Assembly: GCA_016215025.1 (NCBI GenBank)
Contig: JACRMI010000088.1
Span: 1 to 64,000 of the forward strand
Source: Chloroflexota bacterium
GTDB taxonomy: Bacteria > Chloroflexota > Anaerolineae > UBA4142
DNA: 64,000 nucleotides
Direction: 5' to 3'
The notes under the pieces were generated by a model that worked only from the letters and a program-made list of their open reading frames with translations, searched no databases and was not told the DNA's origin. Within the stretch, counting starts at the first letter, position 1. Each line of letters starts with the position of its first letter. A program made the position numbers and the translations under genes. This document shows positions 9,775 through 18,044 of this stretch, in pieces.

Positions 9775-10233
9775 CTATCGGGTGTTCACCATGGACACGA
9801 GCCGCGACAGATCTTCCAACAGCCGGTGCCAACGCTCTTGCCCGAGATGTTCGATAACTTGTTTTTGCGCTTGTTCCCAGAGCGGGAGGGCCTGAGCCAC
9901 CGTTTGCCGTCCCTTCGCCGTCAGGCGCACCATTCGCGTTCGCTGGTCTTCGCCGCTAGCGATTTCGACTAGCCCTTGTCGTTCCAGCGGGCGCAGATTG
10001 CGCGCGAGGGTCGTGCGATCCATCGCTAATGCGCGCGCTAGTGGTGTAATCGGAGTTTCGCCTGCACCAAGGAGAGCGACGAGAAGGGTGAGCTGTGTGG
10101 AATGCAACCGAAGCGGACGGAAAGCGTCGTCATATAATTGCGTGACCGCCCGTGACGCTTTGCGGAGATTGTGCAAGGAACAGGTCCGCTCAATTTCGAG
10201 ACACTTTTTGACATCCAGCGTCGTCGCTTTCAT
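9775..10233 (-). CDS. MarR family transcriptional regulator
   Basis: 152 residues with a winged helix (about 45-110): T-P-I-T-P-L-A-R-A-L-A-M-D-R-T-T-L-A-R-N recognition helix and the D-Q-R-T-R-M-V-R-L-T wing. MarR proteins are dimeric repressors responding to small molecules; target unknown. The frame is open to TTG 10269, but that codon is part of a TTGACT -35 box. The start at ATG 10233 lies 7 nt after TATACT, so the message is probably leaderless. It is transcribed in the same direction as the molybdopterin oxidoreductase downstream. Confidence 0.88.
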   Translation of the reverse strand: MKATTLDVKKCLEIERTCSLHNLRKASRAVTQLYDDAFRPLRLHSTQLTLLVALLGAGETPITPLARALAMDRTTLARNLRPLERQGLVEIASGEDQRTRMVRLTAKGRQTVAQALPLWEQAQKQVIEHLGQERWHRLLEDLSRLVSMVNTR

Positions 10234-10240
10234 AATTAAG

Positions 10241-10269
10241 AGTATATACACGTATTTGGGATTAGTCAA
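10241..10269 (-). promoter_or_regulatory. marR promoter predicting a leaderless transcript
   Basis: On the minus strand: TTGACT (10269-10264), 17-nt spacer, TATACT (10246-10241), then 7 nt to ATG 10233. No Shine-Dalgarno fits between. The TATA-rich near-palindrome ATACGTGTAT in the spacer could be an autoregulatory operator. Confidence 0.7.
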
Positions 10270-10347
10270 AAAGGTCTAATGACTTTATTTGTGGAGATTC
10301 GTGCGACACCTACGCTTGCGCTAGGCGCAAGTGTTTGCGGGCAATTT

Positions 10348-10722
10348 CTATTTGTGGTGGATGCGTTCGGCGCGATGGGTGAGTTCGCCGCGAACGTACG
10401 CTTGCACTGCTTCGTCAATCGTTTGCTTTTCGGTGAGGATCGGCTGGATGCCTGCAGAGGAGAGTGTATCGTAGGCGGGTTGCCCCATTCCGCGCGCGAG
10501 CAAAACTTGGCAATCCAAAATCACGTGCGCCATGCCACTCGCGTGTGTATCGCCACCGGAGCCAGGATTCAGATGTTGCGCCCCATGTTGATGCGATGGC
10601 TTGGCGCGTTGTTCGCGCGCGACGACTTGGCCGTTTTCAATCGTCACCACTTCATACTTGGTGGCTTGCCCGAAATGCGAATGGAGCGTCACGCCATCGT
10701 CGGTTACTGCGGCTATTTTCAT
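10348..10722 (-). CDS. NifX/NifB-type dinitrogenase iron-molybdenum cofactor domain protein
   Basis: A 124-residue single-domain protein. N-terminal M-K-I-A-A-V-T-D-D-G-V-T-L-H-S-H-F-G-Q-A is typical of the Nitro_FeMo-Co family, as is the central V-L-L-A-R-G-M-G-Q-P-A-Y. Family members bind or carry Fe-Mo cofactor precursors, but many occur in non-diazotrophs with unknown roles. No nif gene is nearby, so a nitrogen-fixation role is not supported. A His-rich insert (residues about 43-60) may bind metal. GAGGTTGAG precedes the ATG. Confidence 0.85.
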   Translation of the reverse strand: MKIAAVTDDGVTLHSHFGQATKYEVVTIENGQVVAREQRAKPSHQHGAQHLNPGSGGDTHASGMAHVILDCQVLLARGMGQPAYDTLSSAGIQPILTEKQTIDEAVQAYVRGELTHRAERIHHK

Positions 10723-10792
10723 TTCTCAACCTCGAATCGTAGATTTGCAAATCCTTGCCCTTGTTTGGATGCAGCATAATCGATTGCGTTAT

Positions 10793-10839
10793 AAATGAAA
10801 GATACCACGCACCTTCAAGGTGCGTGGTATCTTTCATTT
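10793..10839 (-). terminator. Long perfect hairpin terminating the LysR gene
   Basis: Perfect 23-bp inverted repeat (10793-10815 / 10817-10839) around a single central base. It includes the LysR stop codon (10834-10836). A hairpin of the same size with the same GCACCTTCAAGGTGC core is found at 30670-30716. Confidence 0.75.
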
Positions 10840-11757
10840 GATGATGTTACTGATCACCTGTTGTCCTTCGTCGGACTGGATAAATTCTTGAAAGCGCACT
10901 TGGGCGCACGTGTTGGTGCGAGTCCTGTTGCGCGCGAGCAAAATCTGTCGCCGCATGGTCAAACCATCGACGGGAATCGTTTTTATTCGCCCGATCTCTA
11001 GCCCGCGCTTGACGGCCACCCGCGAAACGAACGCCGCGCCGTGTCCGGCTTCCACGGCCTGCTCGACGGCTTCCACGCTGCCCAATTCCATTGCCACGTT
11101 CATTTCATTGGCGGCGATGCTGTGCTCGGCCAGCGTTGTCGTAACCAATTGGCGGGTCGCTGCACCGCCTTCGCGCAGAATCCAATCGCTATCGTTTAAT
11201 TCCTGGGGCAAAATCGCTTCGCGATTTGCCCACGCGTGAGTTGAACCGACGATCAAGATCAATTCATCGTCGAAGATGGGCACGCAATCGAGTTCCTTGT
11301 GCTTGCTCGGCAAGCTCATTAGACCGACATGCATTTGCTTCGTCAACAACTTTTCTTCGACCGATTCGCGGCTCATTACTTGAACGGACACTTGAACGTC
11401 GGGATATTTTTTGCGAAACGCACCGATCAAGTGCGGCAGGATGTATTTGCCGGGACTGGTGCTGCACGCGATTTGAATCTGTCCTTTGACGATGCCTTGC
11501 TGCATGCACATGGTCTCTTCGATCCGCGCTGCCAAACTGATCATCTCGCGCGCAAGCGGCATCAAGTCGCGCCCGGCTTCAGTCAGCACGATACGTTTGC
11601 CGGTGCGCTGAAAGAGTTGCACCTTGAGGTGTTCTTCCAGTGACTGGATTTGAAAACTGACCGCCGGTTGGCTCAGATGCAATTTCCGCGCCGCTACAGA
11701 GAAATTTTCCTCTTCCGCAGCGATTAAAAACACTTCTAGTTCCCGGCTCCCCACCAT
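10834..11757 (-). CDS. LysR family transcriptional regulator
   Basis: 307 residues: N-terminal winged helix-turn-helix (about 1-60; F-L-I-A-A-E-E-E-N-F-S-V-A-A-R-K-L-H and S-Q-P-A-V-S-F-Q-I) followed by a periplasmic-binding-protein-like effector domain (about 90-300). It is closest in style to CysB/CbbR-type regulators; the effector is unknown. ATG 11757 has GGGGT about 7 nt upstream; the frame extends to 11829 without a better site. No divergent target gene is next to it. Confidence 0.88.
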   Translation of the reverse strand: MVGSRELEVFLIAAEEENFSVAARKLHLSQPAVSFQIQSLEEHLKVQLFQRTGKRIVLTEAGRDLMPLAREMISLAARIEETMCMQQGIVKGQIQIACSTSPGKYILPHLIGAFRKKYPDVQVSVQVMSRESVEEKLLTKQMHVGLMSLPSKHKELDCVPIFDDELILIVGSTHAWANREAILPQELNDSDWILREGGAATRQLVTTTLAEHSIAANEMNVAMELGSVEAVEQAVEAGHGAAFVSRVAVKRGLEIGRIKTIPVDGLTMRRQILLARNRTRTNTCAQVRFQEFIQSDEGQQVISNIIK

Positions 11758-11946
11758 AGCGTTACCCCAAATAAAAATACCTCGCCATTGGGGCGATTTA
11801 TAGGAAACGCTTCCATAGCATTTCCACATTACCCAATGAGCGAGGCGATCTAAACCTATAATTCCAGTTTATCGGATTTGCCTTTGTTTGTCAAGAAAAT
11901 GGATTTGAGAGTCGATTTGTTATAAGGGAATGTTTTAACCAAGAGA

Positions 11947-12039
11947 GACCCCAAAGGTTTCTTTGCTAACCAGTGCAATGGTTAATCAACGCCTTTTTCC
12001 GTAACCATGTCTCAATGAGGCGAAGAAACCTTTAGGGTC
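11947..12039. repeat. Imperfect inverted repeat enclosing a structured intergenic segment
   Basis: 17-bp arms 11947-11963 and 12023-12039 (GACCCCAAAGGTTTCTT versus the complement with one mismatch) separated by 59 bp. The inner part can itself pair (CGCCT near 11990 with AGGCG near 12018). It lies between the 3' end of the GyrI-like gene and the LysR promoter. It could be a terminator/leader structure or a small non-autonomous element. Confidence 0.5.
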
Positions 12040-12051
12040 TAGGGATCTCAT

Positions 12052-12507
12052 CTACTTGAGCGGATAAATGATTTGTGTGCGAATCTTTTGCGGCGGTGTA
12101 TCCGGTCCATCCATGTAAACCTCGTACGCGATGCCGGTGGGTTCGTAGCCGTGCTCCTTGATCCAATTCGACAGATCGTTGTACGCCGCGCCGCATTGAT
12201 CGTACGGACCGATGTGCAGCGTGGTCGCCAATTTACCGCCAGGAAATTCGCCGGCTTGAATGTTGCCCTTGCCCGCCAGTTTCCGTGCGACCGGGAAACC
12301 GATTTCGATGTCCAAGTTCTGCATGTCCATGTTGTAGTACGCGGCAAAAGGCATTCCGGCCGGTTGCTCGCCCAACTCTGTCATGTACTGCATGATGTCT
12401 CCGTACGTCTTGCCGAAAAGTTGGGGCAAGTCCTGGACTGCGGCATGAGTCCGAACGATCAACGCGGGTTGAGCGGGTTGTTCTTTGATTTCACAGTTGT
12501 GCGACAT
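12052..12507 (-). CDS. GyrI-like / AraC-effector-binding domain protein
   Basis: A 151-residue stand-alone SOUL/GyrI-like small-molecule-binding domain. Recognisable parts are the N-terminal E-I-K-E-Q-P-A-Q-P-A-L-I-V-R-T strand, the central P-F-A-A-Y-Y-N-M and the C-terminal G-I-A-Y-E-V-Y-M-D-G-P and T-Q-I-I-Y-P-L-K. Family members bind hydrophobic ligands or inhibit gyrase. ATG 12507 has AAAGGAGAAG upstream, preferred over the open frame to 12555. It follows the hydrolase gene and is likely co-transcribed. Confidence 0.85.
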   Translation of the reverse strand: MSHNCEIKEQPAQPALIVRTHAAVQDLPQLFGKTYGDIMQYMTELGEQPAGMPFAAYYNMDMQNLDIEIGFPVARKLAGKGNIQAGEFPGGKLATTLHIGPYDQCGAAYNDLSNWIKEHGYEPTGIAYEVYMDGPDTPPQKIRTQIIYPLK

Positions 12508-12551
12508 TTTGTCTTCTCCTTTGTTTGGCAAATTGGAAATCTGCCAAACCT

Positions 12552-13628
12552 TCATTTTAATTTGTCGAGAAATTCGCCGACGATGCGCGCGAATTCCGCG
12601 GGTTGTTCGCTGAACGAAAAGTGACCTGCGTTTTGAATGACTTGGAATTGCGCGTTCGGGAAAAGGTCAGCATACATGCGGCTAGCTTTTTCCGGTTGCA
12701 AATCGTTTTGCCCATGAATCACCAACACCGGCGCGCTAACCGATTTGAGTGCGGCGCGATAATCGTGTTTCGCGCCCATACTCATGAACATCCCCATCGT
12801 CATCCAGCCGCCGACATCGCTCGACCTATTCGACGCGGGAATGGAAAATCCTTTGGCTTTGACAGCGGCTTCGTAATACGGCGCGAATTCGCCATTCAGC
12901 GCTGCCAAGTCGGATTCAGTGCGCGTGAACAAGTTGCCGAAATCAAGATAGCGTTTGAGAAAAGCGTCGTACTGCGCTTGCATACTTGCAGGCAACAGTG
13001 GTTTCACTTGCTCGTACAGACCGCCGCTCTCCGGCGGCATGATGAGCGTTTCGGCGGGTGCAATCAGAACCAACGCTTTCACATGCTCTGGAAATTCGGC
13101 GGCATAAAGCGACGCGAGAAATCCGCCGAACGAGTGTCCGACCACAATGATCTTTTCGTCGCCCAGGATTTGACGAATGCGTTCGATGTCGGCTATTTGC
13201 GCGCCAAGCCCCAACGTGCGGTCGAGCGTTTGCATGTTCTCGTAATAATTCGACGATGTAAACTTGTCGATGGGACGCGATGATTTGCCGGCACCGCGCT
13301 GATCGTAGTACTGAAAGCGATAGCGTGTCGATAGCGGTTTTAATCCTGCCAACGGTTCTGTGATTGGCATACCAGGTCCGCCATGGACGACAAGTACATT
13401 CGTACCGGAACCATCGGCGAAATGGAACAGCTTGATGTCGTTCTCGACATTCCAGAAATTCTTGTCCGCCGGTTGTTCGGGCGGAATGAGCGATGCGCGC
13501 AAATTCTGCCCCGCGCGTACCATGCCAGGTGTGTACAACGGTTGCTGCATCGCATTCCAAAACCACAAACCCCCACCAATCACAACCAAAAGCAAAATTG
13601 CAACGATAATCAAAATCACTTTTTTCAT
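12552..13628 (-). CDS. Membrane-anchored alpha/beta hydrolase, proline-iminopeptidase-like
   Basis: 358 residues. N-terminal transmembrane anchor (about 4-26), then an alpha/beta-hydrolase fold: oxyanion motif V-H-G-G-P-G-M-P, Y-Y-D-Q-R-G-A-G-K-S, nucleophile elbow G-H-S-F-G-G, acidic residue in H-G-Q-N-D-L and catalytic His in N-A-G-H-F-S. The H-G-G-P-G and D-Q-R-G-A-G-K-S pair is characteristic of S33 proline iminopeptidases, but the substrate cannot be told from sequence. Probably faces outward. Confidence 0.85.
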   Translation of the reverse strand: MKKVILIIVAILLLVVIGGGLWFWNAMQQPLYTPGMVRAGQNLRASLIPPEQPADKNFWNVENDIKLFHFADGSGTNVLVVHGGPGMPITEPLAGLKPLSTRYRFQYYDQRGAGKSSRPIDKFTSSNYYENMQTLDRTLGLGAQIADIERIRQILGDEKIIVVGHSFGGFLASLYAAEFPEHVKALVLIAPAETLIMPPESGGLYEQVKPLLPASMQAQYDAFLKRYLDFGNLFTRTESDLAALNGEFAPYYEAAVKAKGFSIPASNRSSDVGGWMTMGMFMSMGAKHDYRAALKSVSAPVLVIHGQNDLQPEKASRMYADLFPNAQFQVIQNAGHFSFSEQPAEFARIVGEFLDKLK

Positions 13629-13660
13629 ATAACCTCCGATTATTCTCGAGTTCCCAGCTT

Positions 13661-13729
13661 GTCATTCTGAGCGAAGCGAAGAATTTATCTACTCCGCGTT
13701 GCGAGATTCTTCGCTTCGCTCAGAATGAC
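13661..13729. repeat. Palindromic intergenic repeat (REP-like)
   Basis: 24-bp arms 13661-13684 and 13706-13729, GTCATTCTGAGCGAAGCGAA and its complement, around a 21-bp spacer. Related copies lie at 36262-36285 and 36859-36925, and a second family begins TGTCATTGCGAGGAGCGA at 31511. Confidence 0.85.
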
Positions 13730-13734
13730 ACTGG

Positions 13735-14565
13735 TTATGCTTGGCAATGCGGGCAAAAGTAACATGCGCCGCCAAGGTAGGCGATCTTTTTGATTTGTCT
13801 GCCGCACTCTGGGCAGGGACGGTCAACCGCATTCTTGTCCATCAAGCGAACGTACTTGCCCGGCTGATTGTAAAGGTCGAATTCGTCGTAGCGCCCGCCT
13901 TTGGCGATGACTTGCTTTACGGTTTTCACGATGGCGTTGTACAACTGGCGTCGTTGCGGCTTGCTGAGATCGGCAATCGAATGCTTTGGCGAAAGGCGCG
14001 CACTGAAAAGAATGTCTTGCGCGATAGCGTTCCCCAATCCTGGGATGAGTTGGTCCTGCGTCAACAATCCTTTCGCGCTTTTCTTTTCGATCTTCAAAAC
14101 CGTGTCGATCAGTTTTGTGAAATAATCAAAAGTAAATCCTGGCTCAAGGGGTGTTGTCCGCATGTCTTTGATGTATTGCCGTTCGCGTTCTTTGCCGCGT
14201 TCGTACAATTCCATCGCGCCCCACATTTGCGTCGTCGAAGAGAGCGCCGCGCCATCGTCAAAGCGGAGCAGCAGGTGATACTTGTCCGGTGGCTGTATGC
14301 CAACAGGATGGTAAAGAATTTTCCCGCCGCATTCCCCGAACACCAAAACATACCCTGGCTCTAGCGCCACGAACAACCATTTGCCCTGAGCGCGCGCTGC
14401 GCCGATGGTTTTGCCTTGCGTGAGTTGGGTAAATTCGGCGGGCTTGCGATTGTACCACACGAATCGATGTGGCGTGTCGCTGAGTTTGCCTTCGCGAATG
14501 CATTTGCCTTTGAGTGTTTCGTTCATTTGTTTTGCAAGTGTCGTAAATTCGGGTAACTCAAACAT
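13735..14565 (-). CDS. Fpg/Nei family DNA glycosylase-like protein with variant N terminus
   Basis: 276 residues. Overall Fpg/Nei architecture: N-terminal beta sandwich, helix-two-turn-helix (about 150-185; K-G-L-L-T-Q-D-Q-L-I-P-G-L-G-N-A) and a C-terminal zinc finger (C-P-E-C-G ... C-P-H-C). Family enzymes excise oxidised bases using Pro2 as nucleophile. Here the start reads M-F-E-L-P-E-F, so position 2 is Phe, although Glu3 is kept. It may belong to a subgroup with changed chemistry or be non-catalytic. The frame runs open to 14640, but the conserved start is ATG 14565. Confidence 0.85.
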   Translation of the reverse strand: MFELPEFTTLAKQMNETLKGKCIREGKLSDTPHRFVWYNRKPAEFTQLTQGKTIGAARAQGKWLFVALEPGYVLVFGECGGKILYHPVGIQPPDKYHLLLRFDDGAALSSTTQMWGAMELYERGKERERQYIKDMRTTPLEPGFTFDYFTKLIDTVLKIEKKSAKGLLTQDQLIPGLGNAIAQDILFSARLSPKHSIADLSKPQRRQLYNAIVKTVKQVIAKGGRYDEFDLYNQPGKYVRLMDKNAVDRPCPECGRQIKKIAYLGGACYFCPHCQA

Positions 14566-14697
14566 TGCATATCCTTTCAGCATGTAAAGCAAATCTCTGC
14601 TTTGCTCCTTTTGCATAGAACTGATGGGGCAAATTTCCAATTTGCCCTACATCGCTCGCCAGCAGGTTGAGCAAGTTGGCAATTGAACCGGTCTTTG

Positions 14698-15666
14698 TCA
14701 TCTGTTTTCTCCGGTCGGGTATTGCTCAACGACGGCGTTTGCCCACTCGCGCACAGTTTGCCGCAATCCCTCCGGCTCTAATGCCGTGACGATTGGACCA
14801 AAGCCCATGACCATCGATGCTGCCCACTGCAAATCTGGCATTGCAAAGGTGACGATCACGCTGCCATCGGGTTTTTCTTCGAGGGTGTCCCACATGGCAT
14901 GGAGGTTGCGGGCGACATGCGCGCCTTGCGGCGAAAAGCATAATCGAATCATCACGCTTGATTCAGCCGCGAACGCTCTTGCTAGATATTCCTGCGCGTT
15001 GAACTCTTCTGGAATTTGAAATGTCTTGTCGAGCAGCGTCAGCTCGGCGATGCGATCTATCCGAAATGAACGAATCGCGCTGCGCAAGCGACAATAGCCG
15101 ACGACGTACCACCAGCCCCAGCGATGTACCAGTGCGTACGGTTCAACCTCGCGTGCTTGGACGCCTTGATCGTTTTGCTTGCGATATTTCATCTCGACAC
15201 GGCGTTGTTCGTGAATCGCCCGCCGAATTTTTTCAAGTAGCGGTATCAGCGCGTCAAGCGAGGCACGGTGCATTCCAGTCGTGATAAGCGTGCGGCGCGC
15301 CCACGCAATTTCGTTTTGCTGTTCTTCGGGCAAGACGTTATCGAGTTTTGAAAGTGCGCCTTGCGCGGCATCTTGATACAGCTTGCCCCACATTTCGCGC
15401 ACGAGACTCGTGCCGAGATAAACCGCCACTGCTTCTTCGGGCGTAAAAACGAGCGGCGGCATTTTGTATCCGCGCACGAGCGAAAAGCCGCCGTACGGTC
15501 CGCGTTCCGAGTAGATCGGAATGCCCATCTCGTCGAGCATTCCGATGTAGCGATGGAGCGAACGCACCGAGATGCCCAATTTCTCCGCAAGATCGGATGC
15601 TTTTTGATTGGGCTGTCGCTGCAAGAGCATCAACAACGTGATGAGGCGTGTTGCCGTGTTCGACAT
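14698..15666 (-). CDS. YafY-type transcriptional regulator (HTH + WYL domain)
   Basis: 322 residues: N-terminal winged helix (about 5-60; A-S-D-L-A-E-K-L-G-I-S-V-R-S-L-H-R-Y-I) and a WYL domain (about 140-235; V-E-P-Y-A-L-V-H-R-W-G-W-W-Y-V-V-G-Y) with a WCX-like C-terminal extension. WYL domains are ligand or nucleic-acid sensing modules. An AAAGG site precedes the ATG by 10 nt. Targets unknown; the Fpg-like gene lies downstream on the same strand. Confidence 0.9.
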   Translation of the reverse strand: MSNTATRLITLLMLLQRQPNQKASDLAEKLGISVRSLHRYIGMLDEMGIPIYSERGPYGGFSLVRGYKMPPLVFTPEEAVAVYLGTSLVREMWGKLYQDAAQGALSKLDNVLPEEQQNEIAWARRTLITTGMHRASLDALIPLLEKIRRAIHEQRRVEMKYRKQNDQGVQAREVEPYALVHRWGWWYVVGYCRLRSAIRSFRIDRIAELTLLDKTFQIPEEFNAQEYLARAFAAESSVMIRLCFSPQGAHVARNLHAMWDTLEEKPDGSVIVTFAMPDLQWAASMVMGFGPIVTALEPEGLRQTVREWANAVVEQYPTGENR

Positions 15667-15738
15667 GCAATTTACCTTTCACTGTCATTATTTTACGCAC
15701 TATTCATGTCAATTCCTGGCATAATTGTCGGGCGAGGG

Positions 15739-15775
15739 AAAAAAATTGCCCGTCTCGATAAAGAGACAGGCAATC
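15739..15775 (-). terminator. Hairpin downstream of ribA, minus strand
   Basis: Arms around 15746-15757 and 15764-15774 (ATTGCC..TCTC with GAGA..GGCAAT); on the minus strand it is followed by TTTTTTT (15745-15739). It lies about 155 nt after the ribA stop. The rest of the 15667-15928 gap holds no supported gene. Confidence 0.6.
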
Positions 15776-15928
15776 GTAACCGTCTGTGCGTGCGTAGGGA
15801 TCGATATCAGTTTAACCCCAATCTCGTCTTGGCGCAAATCAATTTGTGGAGTTGGCGTCTTGTCTTCTTGTGCTTGTTTTATCCGTATTTCTTTGGTTCA
15901 GTAGGGAGGAAAAATTATGGCGACGGTG

Positions 15929-16672
15929 TTATCCCATCTGATCATCACTCATTCCTTCGACAATCGGACTATCGTCTTGTTCCATCAAGCGCACGTGTCC
16001 GTCCAAATCGAGCAAGTGTCCTGACTTGCGCGCTTTGGTCTCTAAATAAAATCGATTGTATGGATTCGGCGAAATGACGAGCGGAATGCGTCCGGTGACT
16101 TTGATGCCCAATGCTCGCAAGCTGTCGATCTTGCGCGGGTTGTTCGTCATCAGCCGCACCGATTTCACTTGCAGCGACTCGAGCATGTGTGCGGCGATGC
16201 TGTAATCGCGTTCGTCATCGTGAAAGCCGAGCGCGTGATTCGCTTCGACCGTATCCAAACCGGAATCCTGTAATTCGTACGCGCGGATCTTGTTGGTGAA
16301 GCCGATGCCGCGTCCTTCTTGCCGCAAGTACAACAAAATTCCCTTGTCCATCTCCCCGATCATTTTGAGCGCAGTTTCCAATTGGTCGCGGCAATCGCAG
16401 CGGAGTGATCCAAACGCATCGCCCGTCAAGCATTCGGAATGCACGCGCACCGGTACATCTTCCGAGAACCATGCCATGCCGTGAATGACCGCTGCATGTT
16501 CTTTGCCATCGCGCGTGTCCGTAAACGCGACCACGTGAAAGTCGCCAAAGCGCGAAGGCAATTCTGCCAGCGCAGCAACTTTGATACAGTTGTGATCATC
16601 GCTGTTTTCTGCGCATTCGTGCTCACGAGTGGCTTCCAACATTCGTCTTATCTCGGTATGAACAGATTCCAT
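15929..16672 (-). CDS. ribA: GTP cyclohydrolase II
   Basis: 247 residues. First committed step of riboflavin synthesis (GTP to the diaminopyrimidine phosphate). Zinc-binding pattern S-E-C-L-T-G-D-A-F-G-S-L-R-C-D-C, then Y-L-R-Q-E-G-R-G-I-G and N-P-R-K-I, all diagnostic of RibA. It is a free-standing RibA without the RibB domain of bifunctional enzymes. AAGGAG lies before the ATG. It follows the RibD-C-type reductase by 20 nt on the same strand, so the two form a riboflavin pair. Confidence 0.93.
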   Translation of the reverse strand: MESVHTEIRRMLEATREHECAENSDDHNCIKVAALAELPSRFGDFHVVAFTDTRDGKEHAAVIHGMAWFSEDVPVRVHSECLTGDAFGSLRCDCRDQLETALKMIGEMDKGILLYLRQEGRGIGFTNKIRAYELQDSGLDTVEANHALGFHDDERDYSIAAHMLESLQVKSVRLMTNNPRKIDSLRALGIKVTGRIPLVISPNPYNRFYLETKARKSGHLLDLDGHVRLMEQDDSPIVEGMSDDQMG

Positions 16673-16692
16673 CTAATACTCCTTATCGCTGC

Positions 16693-17385
16693 TCAATCCA
16701 CGACAGCATAGTGCAACAAGATGCCCCCGACGGCGTCTTGCTTGATGTTAATGAGGCGCAGACTGATCGCTTGGTCGCGCGGCAACCCTTCGCCCTCTAC
16801 AAACGTCGGCGCGGTGTTGCCGCCAAAGATGAGTGGCGCGATATACAAATAAATCTCATCGACTAGTCTCAAGCGCAGTAATTCCGCATTGAGCGTTCCA
16901 CCGCCTTCGACCATCAATTTTTCGACACCATTTTGTTTGAGATTTTTCAACGTCCATTCCAAATCGACACGGGGCTGATCGAACACAATGACATCTGCAC
17001 CGCGCGCGCGCAACAATTCGATTTGTGTCGGCGCTGTCAGAGTGGTAGTGAAAATCAGGATGCGCGCGGGACCGTGGTTCAGAAAGCGACTGTCGGGTTT
17101 GAGATCGGCTTTTGTAACAATTCCGACTTTAGTAGGATTCTCAGGTAATCTACGTGCATGGCGTTCGGCGCGCAGTTCGGCGGATTTGATCGTCAGCCGA
17201 GGGTCTTCGCCCAACAAAGTTTTTCCGCCGACCATGATCGCATCGCTCGCCGCGCGCAATCGATCGACGCGCGCCAGGTCGTGTGGCGATGAAATTGCTG
17301 CTCCCTGCCGCGCGGTCATATCGGTCTTGCCATCGGCCGTCATCGCGACGTTGATGAAAACGTGTGGACGATTATCGATATTCAT
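16693..17385 (-). CDS. Riboflavin-pathway reductase (RibD C-terminal / RIB7 type)
   Basis: A 230-residue DHFR-like NADPH reductase: P-H-V-F-I-N-V-A-M-T-A-D-G-K at the N terminus, D-A-I-M-V-G-G-K-T-L-L-G-E-D-P-R-L and L-M-V-E-G-G-G-T-L-N. It lacks the deaminase domain of bacterial RibD, as in archaeal/fungal stand-alone reductases, which act on the ribosylamino-pyrimidine phosphate. Which isomer is the substrate here cannot be told. The start overlaps the stop of the upstream heme-binding gene by 4 nt (ATGA), indicating translational coupling. Confidence 0.88.
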   Translation of the reverse strand: MNIDNRPHVFINVAMTADGKTDMTARQGAAISSPHDLARVDRLRAASDAIMVGGKTLLGEDPRLTIKSAELRAERHARRLPENPTKVGIVTKADLKPDSRFLNHGPARILIFTTTLTAPTQIELLRARGADVIVFDQPRVDLEWTLKNLKQNGVEKLMVEGGGTLNAELLRLRLVDEIYLYIAPLIFGGNTAPTFVEGEGLPRDQAISLRLINIKQDAVGGILLHYAVVD

Positions 17386-17849
17386 TCTGTTGCATTCATA
17401 TCGCTCAACGATTTTTGCAATCCTTGAATCAATTGTTGTTTTTCTTGCGCCGTGAGAGCGGCGGTCGGATGCAGCATGACATAGTAACGGGGCGGCATAG
17501 AACCTTCATTGATCACTTCGGCGATTTCACGCGCGAGATTGCCTTCTCTGCGTCGTGTAGATGCGCTCGACCATTCGGAAAAATTCAGCTCGCGGCGTCC
17601 ACGAAAAGTATCAAAGACGGCGAGCCAGGAACCGATAGGTAGTTTGGTGTAAAGGGGCCAGACCGTTTCATTGCTATGGCAATCGTAACAGGCGCGTTGA
17701 GCGAGCTCTTTGGTTTGCGCACTGTCCCAGGCCGGTTCTCGCTGGATAGGCGGATTTGTCTCTAAAAGGATTGCGCCAAACGTCAACAACACCACTAGAA
17801 TCACAATCGCGCCCAGTGCACACCCAATGATACGCGGGATGGTTTTCAT
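17382..17849 (-). CDS. Membrane-anchored heme-binding domain protein (CxxCH)
   Basis: 155 residues. An N-terminal transmembrane segment (about 8-28) is followed by one c-type heme motif, R-A-C-Y-D-C-H-S-N-E, and the W-P-x-Y x-x-x-P-I-G-S-W and F-S-E-W pattern of the heme-binding domain family. Probably an exported monoheme cytochrome-like protein. ATG 17849 has GGGAG upstream, chosen over the open frame to 17993. It is translationally coupled to the riboflavin reductase gene, an unexpected partner. Confidence 0.85.
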   Translation of the reverse strand: MKTIPRIIGCALGAIVILVVLLTFGAILLETNPPIQREPAWDSAQTKELAQRACYDCHSNETVWPLYTKLPIGSWLAVFDTFRGRRELNFSEWSSASTRRREGNLAREIAEVINEGSMPPRYYVMLHPTAALTAQEKQQLIQGLQKSLSDMNATE

Positions 17850-17984
17850 CGGTTTCTCCCTGGAAATGTAACGCAAATTTCCGATTTGCGGGGCAAGTGC
17901 GGCATCTGCGGTGACGAGGAGACTTGCCCTACTATTGAATGATAACACAAATCGACGTCGTTGTGGGGGTATAACGTCCTGGTG

Positions 17985-18028
17985 AAAAAACAAGACTTGC
18001 CAAGCAACTGTTAGCTTGGCAAGTCTTG
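17985..18028 (-). terminator. Rho-independent terminator, minus strand
   Basis: Perfect 15-bp arms 17991-18005 / 18014-18028, followed on the minus strand by a T run (17990-17985). It terminates the 18045-18365 gene. Confidence 0.85.
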
Positions 18029-18044
18029 TCGTGCAAGGTTGGAT

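Noticed and set aside
10348..10722. Nitrogen-fixation locus
   Set aside because: A single NifX-like domain protein without any nif structural or assembly gene; such proteins are common outside diazotrophs.
15917..16021. Short plus-strand ORF with a very good GGGAGG site, antisense to the ribA 3' end
   Set aside because: Only 34 codons and no recognisable product; coding direction of ribA is certain. Probably chance.
16673..18044. FMN riboswitch controlling the riboflavin genes
   Set aside because: No conserved RFN boxes were seen upstream of ribA, the reductase or the heme protein gene.
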